The notes under the pieces are model-generated. The model worked only from the letters and a program-made list of their open reading frames with translations. It did not search any database and was not told where the DNA came from. From contig NZ_JACCJY010000005.1 in NCBI RefSeq assembly GCF_014596085.1, positions 206,615 through 270,614 of the forward strand: 64,000 nt of DNA. Direction: 5' to 3'. The translations under genes were made by a program, and so were the position numbers. Shown piece by piece: positions 37,532 through 46,464 of the stretch (positions are counted from its first letter, which is position 1; every line of letters begins with the position of its first letter). The stretch is from Azospirillum tabaci. Lineage in GTDB: Bacteria > Pseudomonadota > Alphaproteobacteria > Azospirillales > Azospirillaceae.

Positions 37532-39613
37532 ATGAAAAGGTTTGTTCCGTTCCTGCTCGCCATCCTGGCCTTGGCCGCACCCGGAATGGGGAGGGCGGAG
37601 ACCGGCGCCTGGGTCAAGTCCGGCCCGGTGGAGGCGCGGCTCGTCGCGTCGGTGCAGGGGGTGGGCGATCTCGCCAAAATCCCCCTGGGGCTGGAGGTCC
37701 GGCTGGAGCCCGGCTGGAAGACCTATTGGCGCACCCCGGGCGACGCCGGCTTCGCGCCGCGGCTGGACTGGTCGGAGTCGCGGAACCTCAAGGCGACGGA
37801 GCTGATCTACCCGGCCCCGCACCGCTTCACCGTTCTGGGCTTCGAAACGGCGGGCTATGACGCGGAGGTGCTGTTTCCCATCGCCGCCACACCGGCGGAG
37901 CCGGGCAGGCCGCTCGACCTCGCGCTGAAGGCGGAGTTGCTGGTCTGCTCGACCATCTGCGTGCCGGAGATGATGGCGCTGTCCCTGTCCATCCCCGAGG
38001 GGCCGGCGACGCCGGGGCCGTCGGCCAACGACATCGCCCGCGCCCAGTCCCTGGTGCCCGGCGACGGGCGGGCGTCCGGACTGACCGTGACGGCGGTGCG
38101 CGGGCAGGGTGCCGCGCTGGAGGTGGAGGTGACCGCGCGCGAGCCGATGGTCGCCCCCGACGTGTTCGTGGAGACCGACCCGCCGGTGACCTTCGCCGCG
38201 CCCAAGAGCCAATTCCTCGACGGCGACCGGCGCGCGATCCTGCGGATGGACGCGACCGACCCGACGCCCGGCCTTGACCTCGCCGGGCGGGCGATGACGC
38301 TGACGGTGGTGGACGGCAACCGGTCCGTGGAAGCTCCGGCGACTGCCGCTTCCGGCCTCGGCGGCGCTGGCGCGGCTCCGGCGGGGTTGCTGGCCATGCT
38401 GGGCGTCGCCCTTCTGGGCGGGCTGATCCTGAACCTGATGCCCTGCGTGCTGCCGGTGCTGTCGCTGAAGCTGCTGTCCATCGTCCAGCATGGCGGACGG
38501 GCGCCCGCGGCGGTGCGCGCCGGCTTCCTGGCCTCGGCGGCGGGCATCCTGACCTCCTTCCTGATCCTCGCCGGGGTGCTGGTCGCGGTGAAGGCGGCGG
38601 GCGGCGCGGTGGGCTGGGGCATCCAGTTCCAGCAGCCGCTGTTCCTCGTCTTCATGGTCGTGCTGGTGACCCTGTTCGCCGCCAACCTGTGGGGTTTGTT
38701 CGAGCTTCCGCTGCCGCGCGCCGTGGCCGACCGGCTGGGCGGGCCGGAGGGGCAGGGGCTGGGTGGACAGTTCGCCACCGGCGCTTTCGCCACCCTGCTC
38801 GCCACGCCCTGCTCCGCGCCCTTCCTGGGGACGGCGGTGGGCTTCGCGCTGGCCCGCGGGGCGCTGGAGGTGTTCGCCATCTTCGCCGCCCTTGGCGTCG
38901 GGCTGGCGTTGCCTTATCTGCTGATCGCCGCCTTCCCGCGCGCCGCCCGCCTGCTGCCGCGCCCGGGACGCTGGATGGTGGTGCTGCGCCGGGTGCTGGG
39001 CGGGGCGCTGGCCCTGACCGCGCTGTGGCTGCTGTCGGTGCTGGTCGTCCAGGTCGGCGAGGTGCCGGCGTTGGCCGTCGCCGTGCTGATGGGCGGTCTG
39101 GTCGCCTCGCTGTGGCTGGGCCGCCGTCTGGCGGAGTCGGCGCGCTGGGCCGGGGCGGCGCTGGCCGGGCTGCTGGCCCTGGTGGCTTTCGCCGTTCCCG
39201 CGGTTTTCGGCCCCTCCGCCGGGGCGGCCCCGGTGGCCGAAAGCACGGCAGCGCGCTGGACCGTTTTCGACGAGGCGGCGATCCGTGAGCAGGTGGCCGC
39301 CGGGCGCACCGTCTTCGTGGACGTCACCGCCGACTGGTGCATCACCTGTCAGGCGAACAAGAAGCTGGTGCTGAACCGCGGCACCGTCGCGCAGCGGCTG
39401 GAGGATGCCGGGACGGTGACCGCCATGCGCGCCGACTGGACCCGCCCGGACGAGGCCATCGCCCGCTACCTTGCCCGACACGGCCGCTATGGCATTCCCT
39501 TCAACATCGTCTATGGTCCGGGGGCTCCGGAGGGCATCGCGCTTCCGGAATTGCTGACCGAGGGCGCCGTCCTCGACGCGCTCGACCGGGCAACCGGCAA
39601 GATCAAAAGCTGA
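37532..39613 (+). CDS. dsbD: thiol:disulfide interchange protein DsbD-like
   Basis: Carries electrons from cytoplasmic thioredoxin across the inner membrane to periplasmic thiols. 693 aa: signal peptide (MKRFVPFLLAILALAAPGMG), an N-terminal periplasmic domain with CSTICVPE, a central eight-helix DsbD domain with NLMPCVLPVLSLKLL and LATPCSAPFLGTA (the paired membrane cysteines), and a C-terminal thioredoxin domain with DVTADWCITCQANK. Start ATG 37532 fits the signal peptide; ATG 37514 is possible. Possibly also supports cytochrome or copper-site maturation, given the oxidase genes upstream. Confidence 0.92.
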   Translation: MKRFVPFLLAILALAAPGMGRAETGAWVKSGPVEARLVASVQGVGDLAKIPLGLEVRLEPGWKTYWRTPGDAGFAPRLDWSESRNLKATELIYPAPHRFTVLGFETAGYDAEVLFPIAATPAEPGRPLDLALKAELLVCSTICVPEMMALSLSIPEGPATPGPSANDIARAQSLVPGDGRASGLTVTAVRGQGAALEVEVTAREPMVAPDVFVETDPPVTFAAPKSQFLDGDRRAILRMDATDPTPGLDLAGRAMTLTVVDGNRSVEAPATAASGLGGAGAAPAGLLAMLGVALLGGLILNLMPCVLPVLSLKLLSIVQHGGRAPAAVRAGFLASAAGILTSFLILAGVLVAVKAAGGAVGWGIQFQQPLFLVFMVVLVTLFAANLWGLFELPLPRAVADRLGGPEGQGLGGQFATGAFATLLATPCSAPFLGTAVGFALARGALEVFAIFAALGVGLALPYLLIAAFPRAARLLPRPGRWMVVLRRVLGGALALTALWLLSVLVVQVGEVPALAVAVLMGGLVASLWLGRRLAESARWAGAALAGLLALVAFAVPAVFGPSAGAAPVAESTAARWTVFDEAAIREQVAAGRTVFVDVTADWCITCQANKKLVLNRGTVAQRLEDAGTVTAMRADWTRPDEAIARYLARHGRYGIPFNIVYGPGAPEGIALPELLTEGAVLDALDRATGKIKS

Positions 39614-39641
39614 AACACAAAAAATTGGGAGTTCAGGAGAC

Positions 39642-40124
39642 ATGACCATTCAAGTGGGTGACGCCATCCCGTCCGTCACGCTGAAGCATCTGACCGACAA
39701 CGGCATGCAGGACATCACCACCGACGCGCTGTTCAACGGCAAGACGGTGGTTCTGTTCTCGGTGCCGGGCGCCTTCACCCCGACCTGCTCCGCCAAGCAT
39801 CTGCCGGGTTTCGTCCAGAAGGCCGAGGACCTGAAGGCCAAGGGCGTGGACGACATCGTCTGCCTCGCCGTCAACGACCCCTTCGTGATGCGCGCCTGGG
39901 GCGAGAAGAACGGAGTCGGCGGCAAGGTCACCATGCTGCCGGACGGCAACGCCGCGTTGACCCAGGCGCTGGGCCTGACGATGGACGGCACGGGCTACGG
40001 CCTCGGCCTGCGCGGCCAGCGCTTCGCCCTGGTCGCCAAGGACGGGAAGGTCACCCACCTCGCCGTGGAGAAGCCGGGCCAGTTCGAGGTGTCCTCGGCC
40101 GAAGCGGTGCTGGGCGCGCTGTAA
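39642..40124 (+). CDS. peroxiredoxin (Prx5-type)
   Basis: Thiol peroxidase reducing hydroperoxides. 160 aa. The peroxidatic Cys49 lies in VPGAFTPTCSAKHLPGF, the Prx5 signature (PGAFTPxCS); a second Cys74 (DIVCLAVND) is in the usual position for this subgroup and is not a classical resolving cysteine. Start ATG 39642 follows TTCAGGAGAC. Located 28 bases after dsbD. A peroxiredoxin commonly accompanies rnhA-thrB-ispH in relatives, and that block begins just beyond the next gene. Confidence 0.92.
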   Translation: MTIQVGDAIPSVTLKHLTDNGMQDITTDALFNGKTVVLFSVPGAFTPTCSAKHLPGFVQKAEDLKAKGVDDIVCLAVNDPFVMRAWGEKNGVGGKVTMLPDGNAALTQALGLTMDGTGYGLGLRGQRFALVAKDGKVTHLAVEKPGQFEVSSAEAVLGAL

Positions 40125-40157
40125 GGGGGCAGAGTAGCCTGGGAGCGTCATTATAAA

Positions 40158-40274
40158 CCCTCTCCCCTCTGGGGAGAGGGTGGCCCGAAGGGCCGGTGAG
40201 GGGGGTGCGCTTGTGCCGGACATTCCGCCGCGCGCAACCCCCTCACCCTGACCCTCTCCCCAGAGGGGAGAGGG
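40158..40274. repeat. intergenic long inverted repeat, copy 3
   Basis: CCCTCTCCCC-TCT-GGGGAGAGGG at the left and CCCTCTCCCC-AGA-GGGGAGAGGG at the right, inverted around a centre that includes GGCCC-GAA-GGGCC. It separates the convergent peroxiredoxin and acyl-CoA ligase genes and probably terminates both. Confidence 0.75.
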
Positions 40275-40285
40275 GATTTGAGGCC

Positions 40286-41884
40286 TCACATCACCTTCGT
40301 GCGGTCCCAGGTGGTGTCGGCAACGCCGCGTTCCCGCAGCTTCGCCTTCTGCACCTTGGCGGTCGGCGTCTTGGGGAAGGCGTCCACGATGTCGATGTAG
40401 CGGGGCTGGGCGTAGCGCGGCAGTTCGCGCTCGGCGTACGCCGCCACGGCCTCCGGCGTCAGGGACGCCCCCGGTGCGGCGACCAGCGCGACCATGATTT
40501 CGTCCTCCGCGCCCGGAATGCCCGCCGGCACGGCGTAGGCGGCGACCTCCGCCACCCCCTCCAGCCGCGACAGCACCGTCTCCACCTCGTAGGACGAGAC
40601 GTTCTCGCCGCGGCGGCGGATGCAGTCCTTGATGCGGTCGACGAAGGTGACGTAGCCCTCCGCGTCCATCACCGCGGCGTCGCCGGTGTGGAACCACAGA
40701 TTCCGCCACGCCTCCACCGTCTTGTCGGGCATCCGGTGATAGCCGGACAGGAAGCCGAAGGCGGCCTTCGGGCGCACCATGACCTCGCCGACCTGACCGC
40801 GCGGCACCGGGATGTCGGTCTGCGGGGCGCGGATCTCCACCTCGAAGTAACGGTCGTAGACCTTGCCGCAGGTGCCGGGGCGCGGCTTGCCCATCTCGGC
40901 GTAGAGCGGGATGTTCACCTCGGTCATGCCGTAGAGGCTGATGACGTCGCGGACGCCGAAGCGCTCGCGCAGCACCCGTTCGGTGTCCGCCGGGTTGGGG
41001 GCGGCGCCGACGAGGCGCAGCGGGTGGTCCCGGTCGTCGGGACGCGGCGGCTGGGCCACCACGAAGGCGGTGACGGCGCCCAGCGAGTTGGTCACCGTGC
41101 AGCCGTGGCGCCGGATGTCGTCGAGCCAGGATGAGGCGCTGAACCGCTCGCGCAGCACCGCCGACCCGCCGGAGATCATCGCGGCGTAGAGCTGCATGTA
41201 CAGGCCGTTGGCGTGGAACAGCGGCAGGCAAATGTAGAAGCGGTCCTCGTCGGTCAGCGCGAAATTGTCGATGGAGCCCAGCCCGAACAGGAAGCCGTGG
41301 CCGTGCGGCATCAGCACACCCTTCGACAGGCCGGTGGTGCCCGACGTGTACATGATGCAGGCGTCGTCGCCGGCGCGGGGCAGGGGACCGTCATAAGGGG
41401 CGGCGTCGCGCCAGCCCTCCAGCGCGCGGTGCGGCGATCCCGCCGCCGCACCGGGCACCACAAGCCCGCGCAGGGCGGTCAGGCGTGGTGCGATGTCGGT
41501 GATGCGGTCGGCCAGCGCGGCGTCGACCACCGCCAGAGCGGCCCCCGCATTCTCCAACTGGTGCTCCAGGAAGCCGCCCTTCAGCTCGGTGTTCAGCGCG
41601 ACCATCACGGCGCCCAGCCGCCCCAGCCCCAGCCACACGCGCACGAAGTCCAGCCCGTTCGGCAGCATCACCGCCACCGTGTCGCCCGGCTTCACGCCCA
41701 GCCCGGCGAAGAAGCCGGCCACACGGCTTGCCTGCTCCTGCGCCTCGGCGTAGGTCAGCGACTCACCGTTGTTCTCTTTGCCGGCGATCATCGTGACGAA
41801 GGTCTTGCCGCCGCGTTCGGCGGCCTGATGGGCCAGCACCTCGGGCAGCACCCAGCGGGCTTCGTTCCGCAAATGCGGATACAT
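40286..41884 (-). CDS. AMP-forming acyl-CoA ligase (CaiC-like)
   Basis: A 532-aa ANL-superfamily enzyme activating a carboxylic acid with ATP and CoA. YTSGTTGLSKGVLMPHGH is the P-loop-like motif, SLYGMTEVNIP the A5 motif, TGDAAVMDAEGYVTFVDR the hinge with catalytic Asp, and FPKTPTAKVQKAKLR the C-terminal lysine motif. It resembles crotonobetaine/carnitine-CoA ligase and medium-chain acyl-CoA synthetases; substrate not determinable. Start ATG 41884 has GGAGG-type sequence just upstream. It sits between peroxiredoxin and rnhA, an insertion relative to the usual gene order. Confidence 0.88.
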   Translation of the reverse strand: MYPHLRNEARWVLPEVLAHQAAERGGKTFVTMIAGKENNGESLTYAEAQEQASRVAGFFAGLGVKPGDTVAVMLPNGLDFVRVWLGLGRLGAVMVALNTELKGGFLEHQLENAGAALAVVDAALADRITDIAPRLTALRGLVVPGAAAGSPHRALEGWRDAAPYDGPLPRAGDDACIMYTSGTTGLSKGVLMPHGHGFLFGLGSIDNFALTDEDRFYICLPLFHANGLYMQLYAAMISGGSAVLRERFSASSWLDDIRRHGCTVTNSLGAVTAFVVAQPPRPDDRDHPLRLVGAAPNPADTERVLRERFGVRDVISLYGMTEVNIPLYAEMGKPRPGTCGKVYDRYFEVEIRAPQTDIPVPRGQVGEVMVRPKAAFGFLSGYHRMPDKTVEAWRNLWFHTGDAAVMDAEGYVTFVDRIKDCIRRRGENVSSYEVETVLSRLEGVAEVAAYAVPAGIPGAEDEIMVALVAAPGASLTPEAVAAYAERELPRYAQPRYIDIVDAFPKTPTAKVQKAKLRERGVADTTWDRTKVM

Positions 41885-41995
41885 CTCGGTCTCCTCCCAA
41901 CGATCTTTCGTCGTTCGTTCTGGGAGGAAGCCTAGCGGGGCGGCGGGGCCGCCGTCCACAAACCCTTGAGGATGGCGGCTATTCGACGGGCAGGA

Positions 41996-42490
41996 TCAGC
42001 CCCGCGCGGCCTGCCGGATGTCGGCGATGCCCTGGCGGGCCAGCGCGTCGGCCCGTTCGTTCTCCGGATGGCCGGCGTGACCGCGGACCCAGTGGAACTC
42101 GATGCGGTGCTGCCGTTTCGCCTCGTCCAGGCGGCGCCACAAATCCTCGTTCTTTACCGGCTTCTTGTCGGCGGTCTTCCAGCCACGGGCCTTCCAGCCG
42201 TGAATCCACTGGGTGATGCCGTTCTTCACATACTCGCTGTCGGTGTAGAGCCGCACCTCCATGGGCCGCTTCAGAGCCTCCAGGGCCTGGATGGCCGCCA
42301 TCAGCTCCATGCGGTTGTTGGTGGTGGCCAGCTCGCCGCCGTACAACTCCTTCTCCACCCCGTTGTAGCGCAGGATGGCGCCCCAGCCGCCCGGGCCGGG
42401 ATTGCCGCTGCACGCGCCGTCGGTGAAGATGTCGACGATCTTCGGCGCGCTTTTGCCGTCGCCGCCGTTCGTATCCGTCGTGTCCGTCAT
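41996..42490 (-). CDS. rnhA: ribonuclease HI
   Basis: Cleaves RNA in RNA-DNA hybrids, for primer removal and R-loop clearance. 164 aa. The DEDD catalytic set is visible: [41 protein letters not shown], and [15 protein letters not shown] short N-terminal extension ([10 protein letters not shown]) precedes the core. The start lies four bases after the thrB stop, so the two are co-transcribed. Confidence 0.96.
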   Translation of the reverse strand: MTDTTDTNGGDGKSAPKIVDIFTDGACSGNPGPGGWGAILRYNGVEKELYGGELATTNNRMELMAAIQALEALKRPMEVRLYTDSEYVKNGITQWIHGWKARGWKTADKKPVKNEDLWRRLDEAKRQHRIEFHWVRGHAGHPENERADALARQGIADIRQAARG

Positions 42491-42494
42491 GGCG

Positions 42495-43478
42495 TCAGAC
42501 CTGATAGCTGCCGCCGTCGTCGAGCGCGTAGTCGCCGAGCCCGCGGACGGTCTGGTGGAAGCGCAGCTTGCGCAGATATTCCAGCGGGTCCTTCGGGCGC
42601 ACGAAGGCCCCCGGGGGATGGTTCAGCCAGTCGTAGAGGCGCGTCAGCAGGAAGCGCAGGGCGCTGCCGCGGCACAGCCAGGGCAGGGCGGCCAGCTCCG
42701 CCGGCGACAGGGGGCGGACCTTCTGGTAGCTGGTCAGCAGCATCCGCGCCTTGGTGGCGTTGAACGACCCGTCGACCTCGAAGCACCAGGCGTTCATGCA
42801 GATCGCGATGTCGTAGGCCAGGAAGTCGTTGCAGGCGAAGTAGAAATCGATCAGCCCGGACAGCCCATCGCCGCGGAAGAACACATTGTCGGGGAACAGG
42901 TCGGCGTGGATGACCCCGGACGGCAGGCCGGCGGGCCAGTTGGCCTCCAGCGCCGCAAGCTCGGCCTCCAGCGTCGCGCGCAGGTCGCGGGCCACCTCGT
43001 CGGCGCGCGGCGCGCATTTCCCGGCCAGATCCTTCCAGCCGTCCAGCGACAGGGCATTCGGGCGCTCCATCCGGAAGTCGGCGACAGCCAGATGCAGGCG
43101 GGCCAGCGCCGTCCCCAACTCCGCGCAGTGGTGCGGCGTGATGCGGCGTGGCCACATGCCGGCCAGGAAGGTGACGATCACCGCCGGGCGCCCGGCCAGC
43201 TCGCGCAGGGACTGCCCATCCATGCCCTGGACCGGCAGCGGGCAGGCGATGCCCTTGTCGGCGAGATGCTCCATCAGGCCCAGGAAGAAGGGAAGATCCT
43301 CCCGCCGGGTGCGCTTCTCGTAGAGCGTCAGGATGTAGGGGCCGCGCTCCGTCACCAGGAGGAAGTTGGAATTCTCCACCCCCTCCGCGATGCCCTTGCA
43401 GGACAGGACGGCGCCCAGATCGTACTGGGCGATGAAAGCGTTCAGCTCGTCGTCGGTGACTTCGGTGTATACGGCCAT
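42495..43478 (-). CDS. thrB: homoserine kinase (APH-type)
   Basis: Phosphorylates homoserine, the step before ThrC. 327 aa of the aminoglycoside-phosphotransferase-like ThrB class used by alphaproteobacteria rather than the GHMP type. [20 protein letters not shown] is the usual start; [16 protein letters not shown] carries the catalytic Asp and Asn, and [19 protein letters not shown] the metal-binding Asp. Normally directly after ispH; here a Uma2 gene intervenes. Confidence 0.95.
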   Translation of the reverse strand: MAVYTEVTDDELNAFIAQYDLGAVLSCKGIAEGVENSNFLLVTERGPYILTLYEKRTRREDLPFFLGLMEHLADKGIACPLPVQGMDGQSLRELAGRPAVIVTFLAGMWPRRITPHHCAELGTALARLHLAVADFRMERPNALSLDGWKDLAGKCAPRADEVARDLRATLEAELAALEANWPAGLPSGVIHADLFPDNVFFRGDGLSGLIDFYFACNDFLAYDIAICMNAWCFEVDGSFNATKARMLLTSYQKVRPLSPAELAALPWLCRGSALRFLLTRLYDWLNHPPGAFVRPKDPLEYLRKLRFHQTVRGLGDYALDDGGSYQV

Positions 43479-43543
43479 GCCAGCGCCTTACCGGGATTCG
43501 GGGCGCCGGTCAATGCTGCCGCAACCGTTCACCCCTGGGCCGC

Positions 43544-44116
43544 TCACAGCGCGATGCCGTCGTAAAGCGCCGCCAGCGGAAGCTCCGCCCCGATGGAGGC
43601 CAGCGGCAGCGTGGCGTCGTCGGTGAAGTCCTCGACGATCCAGCGCCGCCCGTCGCGGCGCCAGAGCTGCGCCCGGACGGCACGGCTGTCCACCAGCAGC
43701 ACCTCCTGCACCGAGGGGATCTGCATATAGTCGGGCACCTTGGTGCCGCGGTCGTGGCTGGCCGTGCTGTCGGACAGGATCTCGACCACCAGCACCGGAT
43801 TCGGCGTCGAGCGCTGGCCGGGCTGGTGGGGCGCGCCGGTGACGGCGATATCGGCCTCGTAGAAGCGGTCGGCACGGTCGTCGCGTTCGATGGCCGTTTC
43901 CGTCAGCACGAAGCAAGGCGGGCGCAGGCGCCGCCGAATCTCGAAGGCGATGTTGCCCGAAAGACGGCTGTGCGCTTGGCTGCAAGGGCTCATCGCCCGC
44001 GGCTGCCCACCGACCAGTTCGTAGCGGGTGTCCGGCTCCTGCCGGTCGGCCCAGGTGAGGAACTCGTCGATGTCCATCTTCTGGATGGCCGGCTTCTGGA
44101 TGGCGGGCGCGCCCAT
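43544..44116 (-). CDS. Uma2 family (DUF820) putative endonuclease
   Basis: A 190-aa PD-(D/E)xK-fold protein. FYEADIAVTG supplies the Asp, NPVLVVEILSDST the Glu, and TKVPDYMQIPSVQEVLLVD the following block. A Uma2-type N-terminus (MDIDEFLTWADRQEPDTRYE) is preceded by a duplicated AIQKPAIQKM stretch. The family is widespread, mobile in distribution and has no firmly established substrate. It is inserted between ispH and thrB, 33 and 65 bases from them, in the same direction. Confidence 0.88.
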   Translation of the reverse strand: MGAPAIQKPAIQKMDIDEFLTWADRQEPDTRYELVGGQPRAMSPCSQAHSRLSGNIAFEIRRRLRPPCFVLTETAIERDDRADRFYEADIAVTGAPHQPGQRSTPNPVLVVEILSDSTASHDRGTKVPDYMQIPSVQEVLLVDSRAVRAQLWRRDGRRWIVEDFTDDATLPLASIGAELPLAALYDGIAL

Positions 44117-44149
44117 GAACGTCTCCTTCGCGAAGGCCGGTCGGCCGGA

Positions 44150-45130
44150 TTATGCGTCCGCCGGGACCGGACGGGAAGGGGCGCCACCGTCCAGCAGCGG
44201 CTTCGGCAGCTTGAAGGTGATGTCCTCGAAGGCGGTGCGCAGTTCCTCAACCGTCACGGCGTAGCGGGCGCGGGCGGCCTCGATGACCTCCTCCACCAGC
44301 ACTTCGGGGGCCGACGCGCCGGCGGTGATGCCCAGCGTGGCGACTCCGTCGAGCGCCGACCAGTCGATGTCCGCCGCTCGCTGAACGAGCTGGGCGCGCT
44401 GGCAGCCGTGGATCTTCGCCACCTCGACCAGCCGCTTGGAGTTGGAGGAGTTCGGCGCGCCCAAGACCAGCAGGGCGTCCACCTTCGGCGCGATGGCCTT
44501 CACCGCCTGCTGGCGGTTGGTGGTGGCGTAGCAGATGTCTTCCTTCTTCGGTCCACCGATGGTCGGGAAGCGGGCCTGGAGGGCCGCGACGATGCTGGCC
44601 GTCTCGTCCACCGACAGGGTGGTCTGGGTGGCGTAGGCGAGGTTGTCCGGATTGTCCACCTGGACCGTCGCCACGTCCTCCACCGTCTCCACGAGCACCA
44701 CCGCGCCCTGGGGCAACTGGCCCATCGTGCCGATCACCTCCGGGTGGCCGGCGTGGCCGATCAGCACGATCTGGCGCCCCTCGTTGAAGTGGCGTTCGGC
44801 CTCGCGGTGCACCTTGCTGACCAGCGGGCAGGTGGCGTCGAGGTAGAACAGGCCGCGCTGCTCCGCCGCCGCCGGGACCGACTTCGGCACGCCGTGGGCG
44901 GAGAAGACCACCGGCACGCCGTCGGGCACCTGATCCAGCTCGTCCACGAAGATGGCGCCCTTGGCCTCCAGGCTCTGCACCACGAATCGGTTGTGGACGA
45001 TCTCGTGCCGGACATAGACGGGGGCGCCGAACCGCTCCAGCGCCACCTCCACGATCTGGATCGCGCGGTCCACGCCGGCGCAGAAGCCACGGGGGGCCGC
45101 GAGCAGGATGGTCAGGGGCGTCTGGGTCAT
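44150..45130 (-). CDS. ispH: 4-hydroxy-3-methylbut-2-enyl diphosphate reductase
   Basis: Last step of the MEP isoprenoid pathway, an iron-sulfur enzyme. 326 aa. The three cluster cysteines are in [24 protein letters not shown] and [27 protein letters not shown] is the substrate-binding loop. Start ATG 45130 ([16 protein letters not shown]) is standard; the upstream open frame is not part of it. Divergent from the lipoprotein gene. Confidence 0.96.
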   Translation of the reverse strand: MTQTPLTILLAAPRGFCAGVDRAIQIVEVALERFGAPVYVRHEIVHNRFVVQSLEAKGAIFVDELDQVPDGVPVVFSAHGVPKSVPAAAEQRGLFYLDATCPLVSKVHREAERHFNEGRQIVLIGHAGHPEVIGTMGQLPQGAVVLVETVEDVATVQVDNPDNLAYATQTTLSVDETASIVAALQARFPTIGGPKKEDICYATTNRQQAVKAIAPKVDALLVLGAPNSSNSKRLVEVAKIHGCQRAQLVQRAADIDWSALDGVATLGITAGASAPEVLVEEVIEAARARYAVTVEELRTAFEDITFKLPKPLLDGGAPSRPVPADA

Positions 45131-45264
45131 GCGCGTCGTTCCGGTGTCTCGAAAAAGGGGGCGTAAGGGTTCGTTCGTCGCAGCGGCGGCGTGGCCTTGT
45201 GCCGGCCCCACCGCTTCTCTAAAGTCGTGGCAGAACACACCCTTCCAACCGTTAGGCCAGACCG

Positions 45265-45852
45265 ATGGACCGCCGCCGCGACCGTAATATAGGAACCCCC
45301 GTCCGGAAAAGCCCGCGGGCGCTTGCATTCGCGAGTCTCGGTTTTCTGGCGCTCACCGGCTGCTCCGGACTCGGGGGCGGCAGCAACGCGCCGGCGGACG
45401 CGGCCCTGGCCTGCCCGAAGGTGTCCATCGTCCGCGATCTGGCGGAGGTCACCCAGTTCCGCAACGGCGGCGGGCGCGACCTGACGGACGTCACCTCCCG
45501 CGCGGCGCTGGCCGACTATTCCGGCAACTGCGACTACACCAGCGACGGCGTCACGGTGAACGTGAACGTCTTCCTGATCGCGGAGCGCGGGCCGGCCATG
45601 CAGGGCAACACGGCGAACTACCGCTATTTCGTCGCCGTCGCCAAGCCGGGCGAGGAGACGCCAACGACCAAGACGGAATTCGATACCTCCGTCACCTTCG
45701 ATGCCGGGAAGCTCCGCTCCGGCAGCCGGGAGGAGCTGGCGCCGAAGATTCCGTTGCCCAAGGACGCCAACGGCAAGGATTGGAAGATATTCCTGGGCTT
45801 TCAGTTGACGCCGGAGCAGTTGGCCTTCAACCGGGCGCAGATGAAGCAGTGA
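45265..45852 (+). CDS. hypothetical lipoprotein
   Basis: A 195-aa protein with an arginine-rich N-terminus, one hydrophobic segment and a lipobox LTGC ([15 protein letters not shown]), so probably an envelope lipoprotein with a mature domain of about 160 residues. The domain is beta-rich ([44 protein letters not shown]). Family unknown to me. It lies 19 bases before the CDGSH gene and may be co-transcribed. Confidence 0.78.
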   Translation: MDRRRDRNIGTPVRKSPRALAFASLGFLALTGCSGLGGGSNAPADAALACPKVSIVRDLAEVTQFRNGGGRDLTDVTSRAALADYSGNCDYTSDGVTVNVNVFLIAERGPAMQGNTANYRYFVAVAKPGEETPTTKTEFDTSVTFDAGKLRSGSREELAPKIPLPKDANGKDWKIFLGFQLTPEQLAFNRAQMKQ

Positions 45853-45871
45853 TCGGGCAGGGGGCAGCATC

Positions 45872-46117
45872 ATGGCCAGCGCACCGGTCGCCGCGACCAA
45901 GGAACCCATCATCATCGAGCTGGAAGCCGGCAAGACCTATTGGTGGTGCCGCTGCGGGCGCAGCGCCAAGCAGCCGCTGTGCGACGGCAGCCACACCGGC
46001 ACCGGGCTGGAGCCGATGAAGTTCGCCCCCGCCACTTCCATGAAGGCGCGCTTCTGCGGCTGCAAGGCGACAAAGAAGCCGCCCTTTTGCGATGGCAGCC
46101 ATCTCGACCTGAAGTGA
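45872..46117 (+). CDS. CDGSH iron-sulfur domain protein
   Basis: An 81-aa protein with two CDGSH motifs: CRCGRSAKQPLCDGSH (~residues 26-41) and CGCKATKKPPFCDGSH (~62-77). Each supplies the three Cys and one His for a [2Fe-2S] cluster, as in bacterial mitoNEET-like proteins. Likely a small redox or cluster-transfer protein of the cytoplasm. GGGGGCAGCATC precedes ATG 45872. Confidence 0.92.
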   Translation: MASAPVAATKEPIIIELEAGKTYWWCRCGRSAKQPLCDGSHTGTGLEPMKFAPATSMKARFCGCKATKKPPFCDGSHLDLK

Positions 46118-46195
46118 GCGTCGCCGGGACCCCAGCGAACCCCGATTGACATTCGCAAAGGTCCCGGTAGGTTAAACGGCACAAGCCGACGATCC

Positions 46196-46415
46196 CTCGC
46201 GGGAGAGATCATTGTCCGGTCCGCCGGGCAGTGGCGCCGAAGGAGCAACCGCCCCGGAAACTCTCAGGCAAAAGGACCGCAAGGGGGATAAGGCAACTCT
46301 GGAAAGCAGCCCGGTCCGCGCACAGCGGATGACGGCTCACCGAAGGAGTAAACCGGTTGTCGAGGGTTGGACCCCGCCGGTGAATCTCTCAGGTCCAGGA
46401 CAGAGGGGGCAGGAC
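46196..46415 (+). promoter_or_regulatory. tandem glycine riboswitch
   Basis: Two aptamers in series in front of gcvT. Aptamer 1 (~46199-46303) has GCCGAAGGAGCAA and GGAAACTCTCAGGCAAAAGG; aptamer 2 (~46304-46415) has CACCGAAGGAGTAAACCGG and GGTGAATCTCTCAGGTCCAGG. These are the hallmark conserved cores. Glycine binding would switch on the cleavage operon. A hairpin CGCGCC/GGCGCG (46417-46434) follows and is a candidate expression platform, just upstream of the gcvT ribosome site. Confidence 0.95.
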
Positions 46416-46464
46416 TCGCGCCAATCCCGGCGCGGGTTGTGCGACCCTATGTCGGAGGACCCGC

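Noticed and set aside
36641..39649. A 1002-codon open frame antisense to dsbD
   Set aside because: Same low-complexity composition as other shadows, and overlaps dsbD and algH entirely.
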